64,000 bases of DNA from DASZVB01 sp035545855. Its GTDB lineage: Bacteria > Myxococcota_A > Polyangia > Polyangiales > Polyangiaceae. Under the pieces are notes generated by a model. The model was not told the DNA's origin. It worked only from the letters and a program-made list of their open reading frames with translations, and did not search any database. Position numbers and translations under genes: made by a program. The first letter of the stretch is position 1, and every line of letters starts with the position of its first letter. This document shows positions 16,501 to 24,441 of this stretch, piece after piece. Location: contig DASZXK010000083.1 of NCBI GenBank assembly GCA_035545855.1, positions 15,713-79,712 of the forward strand, read 5' to 3'.

Positions 16501-18121
16501 ACTTCGCCTTGGCCTCGACGAGCGAGGGCGTGAGACCGATCAATCGGTAGAGTTCGGACGGGGGCGTTTGCACGATCTCGGCCATGGCACGCTTCGGATC
16601 GAACAGGGTGCCGACCCAGCTCGAGAACTCGTCGATGCGGTCGAACGTGCGGTCGTCGTGAACCTGGTAGACGCCCCAGACGCCGGAATACGTCCGTACG
16701 GTTTCGGTCAGGAAGATCCGCGCAAAGGTCGACGGCGCGACGTCGGCCGAAGCCTCGGCGAGCTCCGCGGCACGTCGCTGCAGACGCTCGAGGATGTCCC
16801 CGCCCACCTCGCCCTCCGTGGAGATGGCCTGGTCCACGTTGAGGCGCGTGATGATGTAGCTCTTCGCGGCTTCGGTGAGCGCCGTTTGGGACTCAGCGAC
16901 GGGGAGGCGCCGTTTCAGGCGCCCGTCCGTTCGCCGCTCCGTGTACTGGTTCACGACGGCCGCCGCCGTATCCAGCCGCGAGACGAGCCCGTTGCGACGG
17001 TTGCCCGGGTCCAGGAAGCCGCGGAAGCGGTGGACCATCTCCTCCCAGTTCACCTGGTTGCAGCGTTGAATGCCGTTCGTCGGGTCCGACGGCCCGTTGT
17101 CCTCCAGGAAGCGCACGACTTCCTCGAGCTCGTTCCGGGGCATGGTCGTGAGCGAGAAGTTGATCGGCGAATCCAGCTGATTGAAGTGGAGGATGATCCC
17201 CTTCTCGTTGCAGTTCCGAACCGTTTGCGGCATCTCACGCCAGTTGATGCGCATCGGGCAGTACCGCCAGACGAGCGGGTGCCCGGTGTGCTCCATGAGC
17301 TCCCGGTAGAAATCCGCGTGGCGCATGACCTCGTCGTAGGAGGCGTTGCGGCGAATCCTCTCGTAGGTCTCCTTCACGTCCGAATCGATGGACATGTGCA
17401 TCGATACGTTCAGTCGACGGAGGAGCTCCTCGATCTCGTCGTCGAGGATGGTGCCGTTCGTCAGGATGAGCACCTTCGTCTTCGGGTTCACCCGGGCGAT
17501 GCGCTCCCAGAGCCGGCGGTACGCGGGGACGAGGAACGGCTCGCCTCCCATGAAATCCGCCTCGACGACGTGCGGCAGGAATTGCTCGAGCTGGTCGACG
17601 AACGCGTCGTCGTACGGGTTCTCCATCGCGGGCATGGCCTCGCGTCGTCGCGCGATGGACGACGACGCGAGCCCATGACACATGATGCACTCGAGGTTGC
17701 ACGAGTTGTGGATGTTGAACTCGAGCTTCATCGGCATCGGCCGGACGGACTGATCGAAATCGGGAGCGATGCCGAGGGCCTTCTGCCGCTCCGCCATGGC
17801 GCGCGCGAAGATCGTGTAGAAGACGGCGTGCGAGCCACCGAAGTCTCGCGCCTCGATCTGCTGGAGGCACTTCTCGCACCCCTTGGAGAGATCGTTGTTC
17901 GCGAGCGCTTCACGGAGCTCTCGCGCGGGAGCGCCGTTCCAGATCTGGTCGACGGAGTCCTTCGGATACGTGCCGAGGACCAGCGTGCGATTGAAGCAGC
18001 ACGCCGTCACGATGCCGAGCTGTGAGAAATGCAGGTTGATGAGCGGAGCCGGACACATCGTCGTTCCGGGAGGGGCTTTCCGGAACTCGTCGAACTCTCT
18101 CAGGACATCGAGTCGAACCAC
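13592..18121 (-). CDS. Fusion: SPASM-like + radical SAM + 13 TPR + unknown (GT-B-like?) domain
   Basis: The GTG at 18121 gives 1509 residues; upstream sequence in this frame runs antisense-free through the GMC gene and is only that gene read out of frame. Residues ~20-90 form a Cys-rich SPASM-like domain (C23, C41-C42, QIWNGAPA, C82, C85). Residues ~130-480 are a radical SAM core: HNSCNLECIMC gives C140, C144 and C147, with EADFMGGEPF as the GGEP motif. Residues ~555-1070 hold 13 tetratricopeptide repeats (six, a Pro/Glu linker, seven more). Residues ~1100-1500 match the whole of the 3700-4896 protein (SDYGEL, DPFLGLLD, FCPFKRF, FYWNVVSHSML, RGHL, SLYER). TPRs suggest a scaffold presenting a protein or glycan substrate to both catalytic ends. 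It lies 20 bp downstream of the GMC gene, so probably one operon. Confidence 0.87.
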   Translation of the reverse strand: MVRLDVLREFDEFRKAPPGTTMCPAPLINLHFSQLGIVTACCFNRTLVLGTYPKDSVDQIWNGAPARELREALANNDLSKGCEKCLQQIEARDFGGSHAVFYTIFARAMAERQKALGIAPDFDQSVRPMPMKLEFNIHNSCNLECIMCHGLASSSIARRREAMPAMENPYDDAFVDQLEQFLPHVVEADFMGGEPFLVPAYRRLWERIARVNPKTKVLILTNGTILDDEIEELLRRLNVSMHMSIDSDVKETYERIRRNASYDEVMRHADFYRELMEHTGHPLVWRYCPMRINWREMPQTVRNCNEKGIILHFNQLDSPINFSLTTMPRNELEEVVRFLEDNGPSDPTNGIQRCNQVNWEEMVHRFRGFLDPGNRRNGLVSRLDTAAAVVNQYTERRTDGRLKRRLPVAESQTALTEAAKSYIITRLNVDQAISTEGEVGGDILERLQRRAAELAEASADVAPSTFARIFLTETVRTYSGVWGVYQVHDDRTFDRIDEFSSWVGTLFDPKRAMAEIVQTPPSELYRLIGLTPSLVEAKAKFWNESPAATLVRKRWETHQTLGDSLMREARWDEAAAEYELAITADPSAVPSYVSRGHALCHLQHWDEAVDAYVRARELDGSVGGVCSNLGDALLRLERWEEAVSVYRAAIEEAPDAAACHVNLGHAYAHLGRCDDAVAAYRRAFELRPEDATPLHNVADALSRDSRWSEAADAYREAIARRPGVVQSLVNLGHVLAHQALWSEAAFAYATALQQEPTISGIRELVDDALARAVSARAARPRAAPEPAPEPESRPEPESRPEGVLGPSSALGEAGSDESLGDALSGASRHEEALAPYWRAIRERPGDPSLHVKLGTALAQLHRSEEALAVFRKALHLSPESVSMLIGLGDAFWRLNRLEDAIAAYREGVRREPQSASLHARLGEALGAAERWEEAVAAYREAIAREPGTASFHTRLGQALGCANRWDEAVAAYRKAAQADPSSPDARRILADALASASRWEEAVGAYAEAIEHDLGRTPNAAAIAAASEGPVAVAQGISLSYRKLGDALLKLKRWEHAAAAHARADALNPAWSRAPIGQIAPRVERWIESGWKAASAAASSGARTMFVLDSDYGELTTVMFLLFGQEAAARATIVLSERLYVVNRDALPVNTRAASSVEDIERAIEEERPDIVFLCSGYLFSIHALMSLDALEGLSQFVRKRGARLVTTDPFLGLLDGIGTTTTVSIDIPPNSPPALVRAKEEQDQRLLSHFSRSNRILRNAPHLYPTYPAAIDAEPPLDPRVLSFFNANLRYGAEESAARSEPGERPRWLFVLASRDYEAQIMFHGKDHFVGVVIAKIRETLAAGRHPVFVAPYDLVQAVIARMEPTPGVTLLTFCPFKRFLALLADAEFAFYWNVVSHSMLLRLMNGQPVFMFDRGHLVRNVSSLYERIVGWYYQGREPMYLEPDLPLDPGALGTLARSSLHEWEKVAAGFARAPSPAQLLSHIVGDGTQRDRDPRASGAHEDLAMRD
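15721..15780. repeat. Minisatellite inside the TPR fusion gene
   Basis: Two exact 18-bp copies (15721-15738 and 15739-15756) are followed by two 12-bp degenerate copies (15757-15768, 15769-15780). They encode the Pro/Glu linker (PEPESR-type units) that splits the TPR array into six and seven repeats. The repeat is in frame and likely to vary in copy number by slippage. Confidence 0.8.
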
Positions 18122-18141
18122 GGTGATGCTCGCTTCCGATC

Positions 18142-19752
18142 TCAGAGCCGCGCGTGCACGAGCGCCCCGACACGGAGCGCGTTCGCGGCGATGGTGAGGC
18201 TCGGGTTGATGGCGCCGCTCGAGGGAAAGAACGACGCATCCACCACGTACAGGTTGTCCAGGTCGTGCGCGCGATTGTCTCGATCGAGGACGCTCGCCGA
18301 AGGGTCGTCGCCGAACCGGCACGTGCCGCACACGTGGCCGTAGTTGATGTTGTTCTTGCCCCACGTCACGTCGACGACCCGCGACTTCGGCGCGAGCACC
18401 TCGGCGATGCGCTTGCGAAAACGTTCGCACCGGGAGCCGAGCTCCGCGGTGTAGCGGTACTCGAAGCGCATGCCGTTCGGCGCGCTCGCGTCGGGAACGA
18501 TTCGATTTTCCAGATACGGAAGATCCTCCACGATCGTCGCCATGGAGCTCGCCGTCCGGAACGCGCCTGCGGCGACGCCCGCGATGTGAGGGATGAGCTG
18601 CGCGGTGTGCTCGCGCCACCACTGAGGATCCTTCTGGTCCACGTAGCGGAGGTACGCTTCGATGAAGGGCGCGACGAGCGGGAAGCCCACGGACTGGAGC
18701 GCGCCGAGCTTCCGCCCCCCGTCGTCGTAGAAGTCCGTCATGGAGAGCGCCTTGCGGGGCCCCGCCCCGGACTGGTCTTCACCGGGGTCGACGGTCAGGA
18801 AGTCGCTCGCATGGAGCATCAAGTTGCGCCCGACCAGGCCCGAGCCGTTGGCGAGACCTTCGGGCGACTCGGCCGTCCGTGATGCGATCAAGAGCCCGGG
18901 CGTCATGTACGCCCCCGCGGCGAGCGCGACGACCCTGGCTCGCAACGTGATTTCACGGCCCTGGTAGCGCGCGCGTACGCCCGTCGCGCGGCGGCCTTCG
19001 GTATTCACGGCGAGCACTTCACAGCGCGGGAGCACGCTGGCCTCGTGCTCGACGAGCGCGGGGGCGACGCATATCGTCCCCACGTCGCTCTTGCACTCGC
19101 GCGCGCACTGCTCCGGGCATTCGTCGCAGCCCTCCAGATAGCGGATGCCGATGTGCGAACGATAGGGGTGAAGACCGGCGGACTCGAACGTCCGCCACAG
19201 CACTTCGTCGCGCGCGCTGAGCGGCGGAGGTGCGCGGAGGACGCTCTCGGGATCCGGCTCGAGTGGGTCTTCCGTTCCACACACGCGAAAGAGCGACTCC
19301 GCGCGCCGGTAGAACGGAACCATCTCCTGGTACGTGACGGGCCACGCTTCCGGCAGCGTCGATTCGCGCGCTTCGGGATAGCGCGACCGCGGCTCGAAAT
19401 CGGACGGCCGGAAGCGCTCGAGCTGCGCCCCGAAGAGCCCGGTCGAACCCGCGGTGCTGCAGCCCAGGGGCGCGTAGAACTCCACGTTTCCGAAAGTCGT
19501 CTGGCCCTTCAGCCGGAGGGGCCAGCGTCCCGTCCGGATCCGTTCGTCGAGCTCCGGAGCCAGGTCCGCTTCCGGCTCGTCCGCGGCGCCCGGATTTCCG
19601 TGCAATAACCGGCCCTTTTCCAGGAACAGGACGCGGCGGCCGAGTCGCGCGAGCTCGTAGCCGAACGTGCCGCCGCCCATGCCGGTACCCACGACGATGG
19701 CGTCCCATTCATCCCGCTCGGGGTCCTTCGGAATTCGAGCGCTGGTCTTCAA
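18142..19752 (-). CDS. GMC-family FAD oxidoreductase with a Cys cluster
   Basis: This 536-residue flavoprotein starts at TTG 19752; no later start keeps the FAD motif intact. The N-terminus has the dinucleotide motif VVGTGMGGGTFGYELA and FLEKG. The C-terminus has the GMC signature GHVCGTCRFGDDP, NLYVVDASFFPSS and GAINPSLTIAANALR, supplying the catalytic His and Asn. An inserted cysteine group (C209, C212, C216, C220, then C228) resembles an iron-sulfur ligand set, as seen in some sugar and alcohol dehydrogenases of this family. Likely reaction: oxidation of an alcohol, such as a sugar hydroxyl, with electrons passed to a cluster or quinone. It sits 132 bp downstream of a small membrane protein and 20 bp upstream of the radical SAM fusion, all on one strand. 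Confidence 0.87.
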   Translation of the reverse strand: MKTSARIPKDPERDEWDAIVVGTGMGGGTFGYELARLGRRVLFLEKGRLLHGNPGAADEPEADLAPELDERIRTGRWPLRLKGQTTFGNVEFYAPLGCSTAGSTGLFGAQLERFRPSDFEPRSRYPEARESTLPEAWPVTYQEMVPFYRRAESLFRVCGTEDPLEPDPESVLRAPPPLSARDEVLWRTFESAGLHPYRSHIGIRYLEGCDECPEQCARECKSDVGTICVAPALVEHEASVLPRCEVLAVNTEGRRATGVRARYQGREITLRARVVALAAGAYMTPGLLIASRTAESPEGLANGSGLVGRNLMLHASDFLTVDPGEDQSGAGPRKALSMTDFYDDGGRKLGALQSVGFPLVAPFIEAYLRYVDQKDPQWWREHTAQLIPHIAGVAAGAFRTASSMATIVEDLPYLENRIVPDASAPNGMRFEYRYTAELGSRCERFRKRIAEVLAPKSRVVDVTWGKNNINYGHVCGTCRFGDDPSASVLDRDNRAHDLDNLYVVDASFFPSSGAINPSLTIAANALRVGALVHARL

Positions 19753-19884
19753 CCCTTTTAGGTTACACCAATCGAGCGCGCGGCAGCGGGATTCCGCGTG
19801 GCCTCCTCCCGAACCCCACGGGGGATCCCGCGCGGTCCGTCGAGTGGACGGCGACGAGGAGGGCTCCCCCGCTGCTACGCCGGA

Positions 19885-20256
19885 CTACTCGGCGTCCCCT
19901 GAAGCGTCGTCGCTGCCCAGGATCACGACCTCGTCGAGCTGGATGAACTGCTCGTAGACCGGCGCAGGCTGAGCGTTCGCGCTCGACCGAGCGTCGGGGT
20001 CCGGGACGTTGCCCATCAGCATCGGAAGCACGAGGGCCGCAACGCCGGCAATCAGGATCAGTGCCGCCGTGGGGGCGAGCCCGTCGGGTGAAGCGGCCAC
20101 CTCGAAGGCGACTGGCGGCACGCTCGAAATGCGTGGCCCGGGGTACCCTCCGTTCGGCAGGGGCGGTGGCACGCTGCTGGTTCTCTCGGAATCCTCCGGG
20201 AAGCCTCCGGTCAGCGATTGGGAATGGGTTTCGCGGTGTCCTTGGGTGATGTTCAT
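19885..20256 (-). CDS. Small single-pass membrane protein, unknown function
   Basis: This is a 123-residue protein from ATG 20256 with a GAGG 5 nt upstream. The N-terminal ~60 residues are polar and Pro-rich (VPPPLPNGGYPGP, RISSVPP). One transmembrane helix (about 62-84: TAALILIAGVAALVLPML) follows, then a ~40-residue acidic tail (FIQLDEVVILGSDD). It starts the probable operon with the GMC and radical SAM fusion genes. I do not recognise a family. It could be a membrane anchor or electron-transfer partner for the GMC enzyme, or a substrate of the radical SAM protein, but it has no leader-type Gly-Gly site or Cys/Thr-rich core expected of a modified peptide. An RISSVPP string also occurs in the kinase at 30086-30982, so it may just be a common linker. 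Confidence 0.6.
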   Translation of the reverse strand: MNITQGHRETHSQSLTGGFPEDSERTSSVPPPLPNGGYPGPRISSVPPVAFEVAASPDGLAPTAALILIAGVAALVLPMLMGNVPDPDARSSANAQPAPVYEQFIQLDEVVILGSDDASGDAE

Positions 20257-20576
20257 CGCCGTCCTCGGTCACTGCGTCATGCATCGCCCGGGCCACCTCG
20301 CGAGGAGCGCCGGTTTGCCGCTCGATGCGCGGGGTGTCCTGTCCTCGCCATGGAAGAGGAGCGGCGGACGAAACACGGCCGGGAAGACGCTTCGCGCCGC
20401 CGGCAGCCCTTGCGAGAATCCGCGCAAACCGAGCGTCTCGTCCAAGCGGCTCGATCCCGCGCGCGAGCCACCCCTTCGCTCCGACATCGCGCTTTCGCCG
20501 CCGGCCGCCTCTCGTGTTCATGCGTTTCGGCCGCGCCGATGCGCGTGGCGCGGTCCGTGCAGACCTCGCGGCGACC
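20257..20576. other. Divergent intergenic region upstream of asnB
   Basis: These 320 bp separate the minus-strand membrane protein from the plus-strand asnB operon. Short open frames here have the composition of antisense or random GC-rich reading and no recognisable domain. I see no convincing -35/-10, sigma-54 site or hairpin. It presumably holds both promoters. Confidence 0.5.
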
Positions 20577-22577
20577 ATGTGCGGGATCTGCGGCATCATG
20601 AAGCGGCCCGGAGCCGAGCCACCGCGACGGAGAGACGTGGCGCGGATGATCGCGGCGCTCGGCCACCGGGGGCCGGACGAAGCCGGTCTGTACCGAGATC
20701 ACCGCACGGCCCTCGGCCACACCCGCCTGTCGATCATCGACCTCGCCGCGGGCCAGCAGCCGCTCTCCAACGAGGACGACTCCCTCTGGATCACCTTCAA
20801 CGGGGAGGTGTTCAACTACGTCGAGCTCGCAGAGGAGCTCGTCGCGCTCGGGCATCGGTTCCGGACCAAGAGCGACACCGAAGTCATCGTCCACGCCTAC
20901 GAGCAGTGGGGGGACGACGCCTTCGAGCGGATGAACGGGCAGTGGGCCCTCGCGCTCTGGGACGCGCGCAAGGAGCGCCTGGTGCTCTCGCGGGATCGAC
21001 TGGGTGTCCGTCCTCTCTATCTGTGCGTCCACGAAGGGACGCTCTACTTCGCGAGCGAAGTGAAGGCGCTGTTCGCCGCCGACGCCGCGATCCCGCGTCG
21101 CATCGATCCGGTCGGGCTCGAGCAGACGCTCACGTTCTGGTCGGTCGTGCCGCCACAGAGCATCTTCGCCGGCGTCGAGGAGCTCCGTCCCGGTCACGTG
21201 CGGGTCTACGAGGGCGGAACGGTCACGGAGCACGCCTACTGGGAGCCCGAGTACCCGGCGCGGGAGAGCGGCGAGGGCCGCTTCAGAGGTTCCATCGAGG
21301 ACGCGACGGAGGCCGTGCAGGAGGCAATCGCGCGAGCCGTGCGCCTCAGGATGGTTCGCGCCGACGTGCCGGTCGGAAGCTACCTCTCCGGCGGGCTCGA
21401 CAGCTCGTTCGTGGCCGCCCTCGGACGGAGGTTCGCGGGCGGGCGGTTCGACACGTTCTCCATCCGGTTCGACGACGACGAGTTCGACGAGGGAGAGTTC
21501 CAGCGGATGATGGCCGACCGCCTGGAGAGTCGTCATCACGAGATCCGCGTCCGCGGCGAGGACATCGCCCGCGCCTTTCCGGGCGTCGTCTGGCACGCCG
21601 AACGTCCGATCCTCCGGACGGCGCCGGCGCCCCTGTGGCTGCTCTCGCGGCTCGTCCGAGAGAGCGGAATCAAGGTCGTCTTGACGGGGGAAGGCGCCGA
21701 CGAGGTGTTCGCCGGGTACGATCTCTTCCGCGAGGGCAAGGTGCGGCGCTTCTGGGCCCGCGAGCCCGCGAGCACTCTCCGTCCGCGGCTCCTCGAGCGA
21801 CTGTACCCGTACCTCGGCCGTTCGCCCGTCTCGGCCGCGACGGGAAAGGCATTCTTCGGCCGGCGTCTCGACGAGTCGCTCGAGCCCGGGTTCGCCCACA
21901 CGACCCGCTGGGATTCGACGCGCGCTCTCCTGCGGCTCCTGTCTCCGGAGACGCGCGACAGTCTCGGCGCGCGAGACGTCGTCGGTGAATTCCTGGACGG
22001 CGTCCCGGAGCACTTTTCGAGCTGGACTCCCCTCGCCCAGGACCAGCACCTCGAGATGAAGGGTCTCCTCGCCGGGTACCTCCTGTCCTCGCAGGGAGAT
22101 CGCATGCTCATGGCGCACTCGGTGGAAGGGCGGTTCCCGTTCCTCGATCGCGACGTGGTGGCGCTCGCGAGCTCCCTCCCCGACGCTTACAAGCTCGCCG
22201 TCCTCGACGAGAAGCACGTGGTCAAGCGCGCCGCTTCACGCCTCGTGCCCCGGGCCATCGTCGAGCGCAAGAAGCAACCCTATCGCGCCCCGGACGCCGC
22301 GGCGTTCGTCGGACGCGGCGCAGAGTACGTCGACGACCTGCTCTCGGAATCGGCGCTCGCCGATTCCGGGCTCTTCGCTCCGGCCCCCGTGAGGCGCCTC
22401 TGGGAGAAATGCCGCGCGACGCCCCGCGCGGCGCGGGCCTCCAACACCGACAACATGGGGCTCGTCGGGGTGATCTCGACGCAGCTCCTCCATCAGCAGT
22501 TCGTCCGTGCACGGCCGTCCCTCGGTGAAGGCGTGGCCCTCCGCACGGACATCGACCGACTGGAGAGCCCAGAGTGA
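20577..22577 (+). CDS. asnB: Glutamine-hydrolysing asparagine synthase-type amidotransferase
   Basis: The start is fixed at ATG 20577 because the glutaminase nucleophile must be Cys2 (MCGICGIM) after Met removal. The 666-residue length is typical. The N-terminal Ntn glutaminase domain shows LGHRGPDEAG, LGHTRLSIIDL and WITFNGEVFNY; the C-terminal ATP-pyrophosphatase domain has the PP-loop SYLSGGLDSS near residue 272 and VVLTGEGADEVFAGYDLF. The family converts carboxylates to amides using Gln and ATP via an acyl-adenylate. Next to an AMP ligase, ACP and PLP decarboxylase it matches the amidotransferases found in exosortase-A-associated polysaccharide loci rather than housekeeping asparagine synthesis. 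It overlaps the ligase gene by 4 nt (GTGA), so the two are translationally coupled. Confidence 0.9.
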   Translation: MCGICGIMKRPGAEPPRRRDVARMIAALGHRGPDEAGLYRDHRTALGHTRLSIIDLAAGQQPLSNEDDSLWITFNGEVFNYVELAEELVALGHRFRTKSDTEVIVHAYEQWGDDAFERMNGQWALALWDARKERLVLSRDRLGVRPLYLCVHEGTLYFASEVKALFAADAAIPRRIDPVGLEQTLTFWSVVPPQSIFAGVEELRPGHVRVYEGGTVTEHAYWEPEYPARESGEGRFRGSIEDATEAVQEAIARAVRLRMVRADVPVGSYLSGGLDSSFVAALGRRFAGGRFDTFSIRFDDDEFDEGEFQRMMADRLESRHHEIRVRGEDIARAFPGVVWHAERPILRTAPAPLWLLSRLVRESGIKVVLTGEGADEVFAGYDLFREGKVRRFWAREPASTLRPRLLERLYPYLGRSPVSAATGKAFFGRRLDESLEPGFAHTTRWDSTRALLRLLSPETRDSLGARDVVGEFLDGVPEHFSSWTPLAQDQHLEMKGLLAGYLLSSQGDRMLMAHSVEGRFPFLDRDVVALASSLPDAYKLAVLDEKHVVKRAASRLVPRAIVERKKQPYRAPDAAAFVGRGAEYVDDLLSESALADSGLFAPAPVRRLWEKCRATPRAARASNTDNMGLVGVISTQLLHQQFVRARPSLGEGVALRTDIDRLESPE

Positions 22578-24145
22578 ACCGCCCCGAACACGTCAGTGCG
22601 ACGCCGTTGCTCCACGACTACCTGATTCACTCCGCCGCGCGGCTTCCGGAAAAGGTGGCCCTCGTCTGCGGCGGAAAGAGGCTCACCTACGGGGAGCTCG
22701 AAGCCCGCTCGAACGCGCTCGCGAACGCGCTCGTTTCGCGGGGAGTCGAGCGCGGAGATCGCGTGCTGGTGTTCGCCGAGAACACCGTGGAGGCGGCGAT
22801 CGCGTTCTGGGGAGCGCTCAAGGCGAACGCCGTCGTCAGCATGGTGAACCCGCAGACGAAGGCGGACAAATTCGCCTACGTCGTCCGGGATTGCCGTCCG
22901 GCGGCGCTGATCACGGAGCACCAACTCCGCGGAGTCTTCCTCGAGGCCGCCGTGGAGTCCCCGCACCTCCGGACGACGATCGTCGTCGGTGCGCTCTCCG
23001 ACGACGACCTCGGCCGCCTGAAGCGTGGAGCCCGATGGGACGACGTCCTCGCGGATGCGAATCGAGCGGAGCCGCCTCCGCGCCGCGCCATCGACATCGA
23101 CCTGGCGGCGATCGTCTACACGTCCGGATCCACGGGGGATCCGAAGGGCGTGATGCTGAGTCACCGCAACATGCTGACGGCCGCGACGTCGATCGGCTCG
23201 TATCTCGGCCTCCGGGAAGACGACGTCGTCCTGAACGTGCTTCCGCTCGCCTTCGACTACGGGCTCTACCAGATGATCCTGTCGTTCCGTCAGGGGGCCC
23301 GGCTGGTCCTCGAACGCTCCTTCGCTTTTCCGGCCCGCGTGGTGAAGCTCATGACCGAGGAAGGCGTCACCGGCTTCCCCGGCGTCCCGACGGTCTTCGC
23401 GATGCTCGCGGAGATGAAGTCGCTTCGCGCCACGGATCTGTCGAGCATCCGCTTCGTCACGAACACGGCGGCGGCGCTCCCCGTGAAGCACATCCTGCTC
23501 TTGAAGGAGCTCTTCCCGCGGGCACGCATCTTCTCGATGTACGGGCTCACCGAGTGCAAGCGCTGCACGTATCTCCCGCCCGAGGATCTCGACGCCAAGC
23601 CGACGAGCGTCGGCATCGCGATCCCCAACACGGAGTTCTGGATCGTGGACGAGGACGATCGACGGGTCGGTCCCGGCGTGGTGGGGCAGCTCGTCATCAA
23701 CGGAGCGACCGTCATGCAGGGGTACTGGGAGAAACCCGAAGCGACGGCGAAGAAGCTCCGTCCCGGACCGATCCCGGGCGTCCGGGTGCTCTACACGGGC
23801 GACTACTGCAAGACCGACGAGGACGGATACCTCTATTTCGTCGGTCGCATGGACGACATCATCAAGTCCCGCGGCGAGAAGGTCGCGCCGAAGGAAGTCG
23901 AGAACGCCCTCGCCTGCATCCCGGGGGTGAAGGAGGCCGCGGCGATCGGCGTACCGGACGAGCTCCTCGGGCAGGCCGTGAAGGCGTTCGTCGTGCTCGA
24001 GCAGGGCGCGGAGCTCGCCGTGCGCGACTTGCAGCTCGAATGTCAGAGGCGGCTGGAAGGCTTCATGGTGCCGAAGCACTTCGAGATCGTCCCGGAACTG
24101 CCGAAAACCGACACGGGGAAGATCAAGAAGACCTCCTTGCGCTGA
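22574..24145 (+). CDS. AMP-forming acyl-CoA/acyl-ACP ligase (exosortase-A-associated type)
   Basis: This is a 523-residue ANL-superfamily enzyme starting at GTG 22574 inside the asnB stop. Motifs in order: the P-loop-like YTSGSTGDPKGVMLSHRN (~180), the A4-A5 region MYGLTECKRCTYLPPEDL, the hinge and A7-A8 block YTGDYCKTDEDGYLYFVGR then DDIIKSRGEKVAPKEVE, and the A10 lysine in LPKTDTGKIKKTSLR. The enzyme activates a carboxylic acid as an adenylate and loads it on CoA or, more likely here, on the acyl carrier protein encoded 50 bp downstream. No condensation or thioesterase domain is nearby, so this is not a peptide synthetase module. The substrate is unknown; amino acids are suggested by the PLP decarboxylase in the operon. 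Confidence 0.9.
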   Translation: MNRPEHVSATPLLHDYLIHSAARLPEKVALVCGGKRLTYGELEARSNALANALVSRGVERGDRVLVFAENTVEAAIAFWGALKANAVVSMVNPQTKADKFAYVVRDCRPAALITEHQLRGVFLEAAVESPHLRTTIVVGALSDDDLGRLKRGARWDDVLADANRAEPPPRRAIDIDLAAIVYTSGSTGDPKGVMLSHRNMLTAATSIGSYLGLREDDVVLNVLPLAFDYGLYQMILSFRQGARLVLERSFAFPARVVKLMTEEGVTGFPGVPTVFAMLAEMKSLRATDLSSIRFVTNTAAALPVKHILLLKELFPRARIFSMYGLTECKRCTYLPPEDLDAKPTSVGIAIPNTEFWIVDEDDRRVGPGVVGQLVINGATVMQGYWEKPEATAKKLRPGPIPGVRVLYTGDYCKTDEDGYLYFVGRMDDIIKSRGEKVAPKEVENALACIPGVKEAAAIGVPDELLGQAVKAFVVLEQGAELAVRDLQLECQRRLEGFMVPKHFEIVPELPKTDTGKIKKTSLR

Positions 24146-24195
24146 ACGGCGCGGGGAGCAGCGAAGCGCGAGACTGGGAACGAAGGGAGAAAGCG

Positions 24196-24441
24196 ATGCA
24201 GGGCGTTCAGGAAAGAATCCGGGAGTTCATCGTGACGAATTTCTACCTGCCGGAGGCGTCGACACTCGCGGACGGCGAGTCCCTGGTCGATCAGGGCGTC
24301 ATCGACTCGACGGGCGTCCTCGAGGTCGTGGACTTCCTGGAGAAGGAGTTCGGCATCGCCATCCAGGACTCCGAGATGCTGCCCGAGAACCTGGATTCAG
24401 TGGACCGGATCGCGGCGTTCATCGCCCGGAAGCGAGGATGA
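24196..24441 (+). CDS. Acyl carrier protein
   Basis: This 81-residue acidic four-helix carrier protein starts at ATG 24196, with GAAGGGAGA just upstream. LVDQGVIDSTGVLEVV holds the phosphopantetheine-attachment Ser in its Asp-Ser context, and the third and fourth helices end in SVDRIAAFIARKRG. It would carry the acyl group activated by the upstream AMP ligase as a thioester and hand it to the decarboxylase or a glycan acyltransferase. Its stop overlaps the start of the PLP decarboxylase (ATGA, 24438-24441), giving translational coupling. A separate phosphopantetheinyl transferase is not in the window and must be supplied from elsewhere. Confidence 0.9.
   Translation: MQGVQERIREFIVTNFYLPEASTLADGESLVDQGVIDSTGVLEVVDFLEKEFGIAIQDSEMLPENLDSVDRIAAFIARKRG

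Noticed and set aside
18122..18622. N-terminal extension of the radical SAM fusion to 1676 residues
   Set aside because: The extra 167 residues overlap the GMC gene in another frame and are Arg/Pro-rich; homology starts after GTG 18121.
19885..20256. RiPP precursor peptide for the radical SAM proteins
   Set aside because: The 123-residue protein has a transmembrane helix and acidic tail, with no leader cleavage site or Cys/Ser/Thr core; it is kept as a membrane protein of unknown function.
22493..24079. 528-residue minus-strand frame opposite the AMP ligase
   Set aside because: It is fully antisense to a gene with all ANL motifs, and shows no domain of its own.
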